In this document: positions 6,066 to 6,860 of the stretch, piece after piece
Layout: each line of letters opens with the position of its first letter
Position numbering within the stretch: the stretch's first letter is position 1
From: Tannerella sp.
GTDB lineage: Bacteria; Bacteroidota; Bacteroidia; Bacteroidales; Tannerellaceae
Reading direction: 5' to 3'
DNA length: 6,860 nt
Assembly (NCBI GenBank): GCA_031269635.1
Contig: JAISYY010000289.1
Span: 1-6,860, forward strand
Made by a program: the position numbers and the translations under genes
Notes under the pieces: generated by a model
Told to the model about the DNA's origin: nothing
The model's input: only the letters and a program-made list of their open reading frames with translations
Database searches by the model: none

Positions 6066-6365
6066 TTAATAACGATTTCTGTTGTATCCGCCGCGACTGT
6101 TATATCCGCTATTGCTTCTTTCAGTTCTGGGACGAGCTACATTTACACTAATTGTCTTTCCTTCGAAATCGCTTTCATTCAATTCGGAAATAGCGTTCTG
6201 CCCTGCCGTGTCGTCGGACATTTCGACAAAACCAAAACCACGGGACCTTCCGGTATCACGGTCTGTAATAACTTTAGAAGAAGTCACTTCTCCATACGCT
6301 GAAAATAATTCCTGTAAACTTTCGTCTGTTGTACTAAAGTTTAAATTTGATACATAAATGTTCAT
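6066..6365 (-). CDS. RRM-domain RNA-binding protein with short Arg/Gly/Asn tail
   Basis: This 99-residue protein is almost entirely one RNA recognition motif, which binds single-stranded RNA on its beta-sheet. RNP2 is IYVSNL (3-8) and RNP1 is RGFGFVEM (42-49). The aromatic contacts Y4, F44 and F46 are present, while the final RNP1 position is Met instead of the usual aromatic residue. The basic tail after about residue 79 is low in complexity (SNSGYNSRGGYNRNRY) and includes one RGG. Bacteroidota use such stand-alone RRM proteins as post-transcriptional regulators and are generally considered to lack Hfq. The ATG is preceded by an A-rich stretch, not a clear Shine-Dalgarno. The gene follows the cold-shock gene by 36 bp with no separate -7 box seen, so co-transcription is likely. 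Confidence 0.92.
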   Translation of the reverse strand: MNIYVSNLNFSTTDESLQELFSAYGEVTSSKVITDRDTGRSRGFGFVEMSDDTAGQNAISELNESDFEGKTISVNVARPRTERSNSGYNSRGGYNRNRY

Positions 6366-6401
6366 TTTTTATATAGATTAATTATTAATAGTAGGTGTTC
6401 T

Positions 6402-6842
6402 TCAACTTGCAAGGGTAATATTAACAGCATTCATGCCTTTTTTACCGCGTTCCAATTCGAAGGTAACCTTATTTCCTTCTGTTATAGAGGCCGGTGCGCT
6501 ACTGATATGGAAGAAATATTTATCCGTACCGGCAGCATCTTTGATAAATCCGAATCCTTTGTCGGGATTGAAATACTCTACATGGCCTTTGAATACTGTT
6601 GTTTCCTCAATATCTTCTTTTTTCGGAGTAGAAACCGCTATATTGTCGATTTCTATTTCCTGTTTCCTGACCGGATCCGGTGGTGTGCTGGTTATAACCC
6701 CATTTTCATCCACGTAAGCAATCATATCATCAAACGATCCACTACCGCCATTCGCTTTACGCTCTTCTTTGCGTTTTTGCTTTTCCTGCCTTTTTTGCTC
6801 TTTTCTCTTTTCCAGTTCTCTTTTGTTAAATGATATAGCCAT
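6402..6842 (-). CDS. Cold-shock-domain protein with Lys/Glu-rich N-terminal extension
   Basis: This 146-residue protein has a C-terminal cold-shock (OB-fold) domain at about 83-144 that binds single-stranded RNA or DNA. RNP1 is KGFGFI (95-100) and RNP2 is YFFHIS (109-114, an aromatic-rich version of the usual VFVH). Residues 7-30 are a helical, extremely charged segment (repeated K/R/E/Q). The linker contains FDDMIAYVDENGVITSTPPDP (37-57), a pattern familiar in Bacteroidota members. Most bacterial cold-shock proteins are only about 70 residues, so the extension doubles the length; it may give extra RNA or ribosome contact, which is inference. The ATG is 18 bp from the window edge, so the promoter is outside. 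It is the first gene of the pair with the RRM protein. Confidence 0.92.
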   Translation of the reverse strand: MAISFNKRELEKRKEQKRQEKQKRKEERKANGGSGSFDDMIAYVDENGVITSTPPDPVRKQEIEIDNIAVSTPKKEDIEETTVFKGHVEYFNPDKGFGFIKDAAGTDKYFFHISSAPASITEGNKVTFELERGKKGMNAVNITLAS

Positions 6843-6860
6843 AATTATAATTACAGTTTT

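Overview
The window looks like chromosomal DNA of a Bacteroidales bacterium (Bacteroides/Parabacteroides-like). The evidence is the set of protein families: a PepD-type dipeptidase, two SPII lipoproteins, a membrane-anchored OmpH/Skp protein, a stand-alone RRM protein and a Lys/Glu-rich cold-shock protein. Bacteroidota-type -7 boxes (TAnnTTTG) and weak Shine-Dalgarno sequences agree with this. No phage, transposase, tRNA, rRNA or CRISPR was seen.

Layout. (1) 1-463 holds no convincing complete protein gene. It contains a good minus-strand promoter (340-369) followed by about 200 nt that fold into several perfect stems (146-315), so it is read here as a candidate small RNA or structured leader. 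A 17-bp imperfect direct repeat (405-421 and 441-457) lies upstream of the promoter, and a 40-codon open frame without an ATG runs off the left edge. (2) 464-4623 is a minus-strand cluster in the order pepD, a beta-helix lipoprotein, and an endonuclease/exonuclease/phosphatase-fold lipoprotein. The last two overlap by 17 nt. (3) 4624-4771 is a divergent promoter region with one exact -7 box facing each way. (4) 4772-5628 is a plus-strand pair: a 71-residue single-pass membrane protein and an OmpH/Skp-like protein. (5) 5629-6065 is a convergent intergenic region rich in hairpins, including a REP-like palindrome. (6) 6066-6842 is a minus-strand pair in the order cold-shock-domain protein, then RRM protein.

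How the genes may work together. The two lipoproteins are probably made together and placed in the envelope, one as a beta-helix scaffold or binding protein and the other as a hydrolase; this is inferred from the gene arrangement. The OmpH/Skp protein and its small partner suggest envelope chaperoning. The cold-shock and RRM proteins look like a small post-transcriptional RNA-binding module. Most of the window is ordinary core genome. The parts most worth a second look are the putative structured RNA at the left, the hairpin-rich convergent intergenic region, and the coupled lipoprotein pair.
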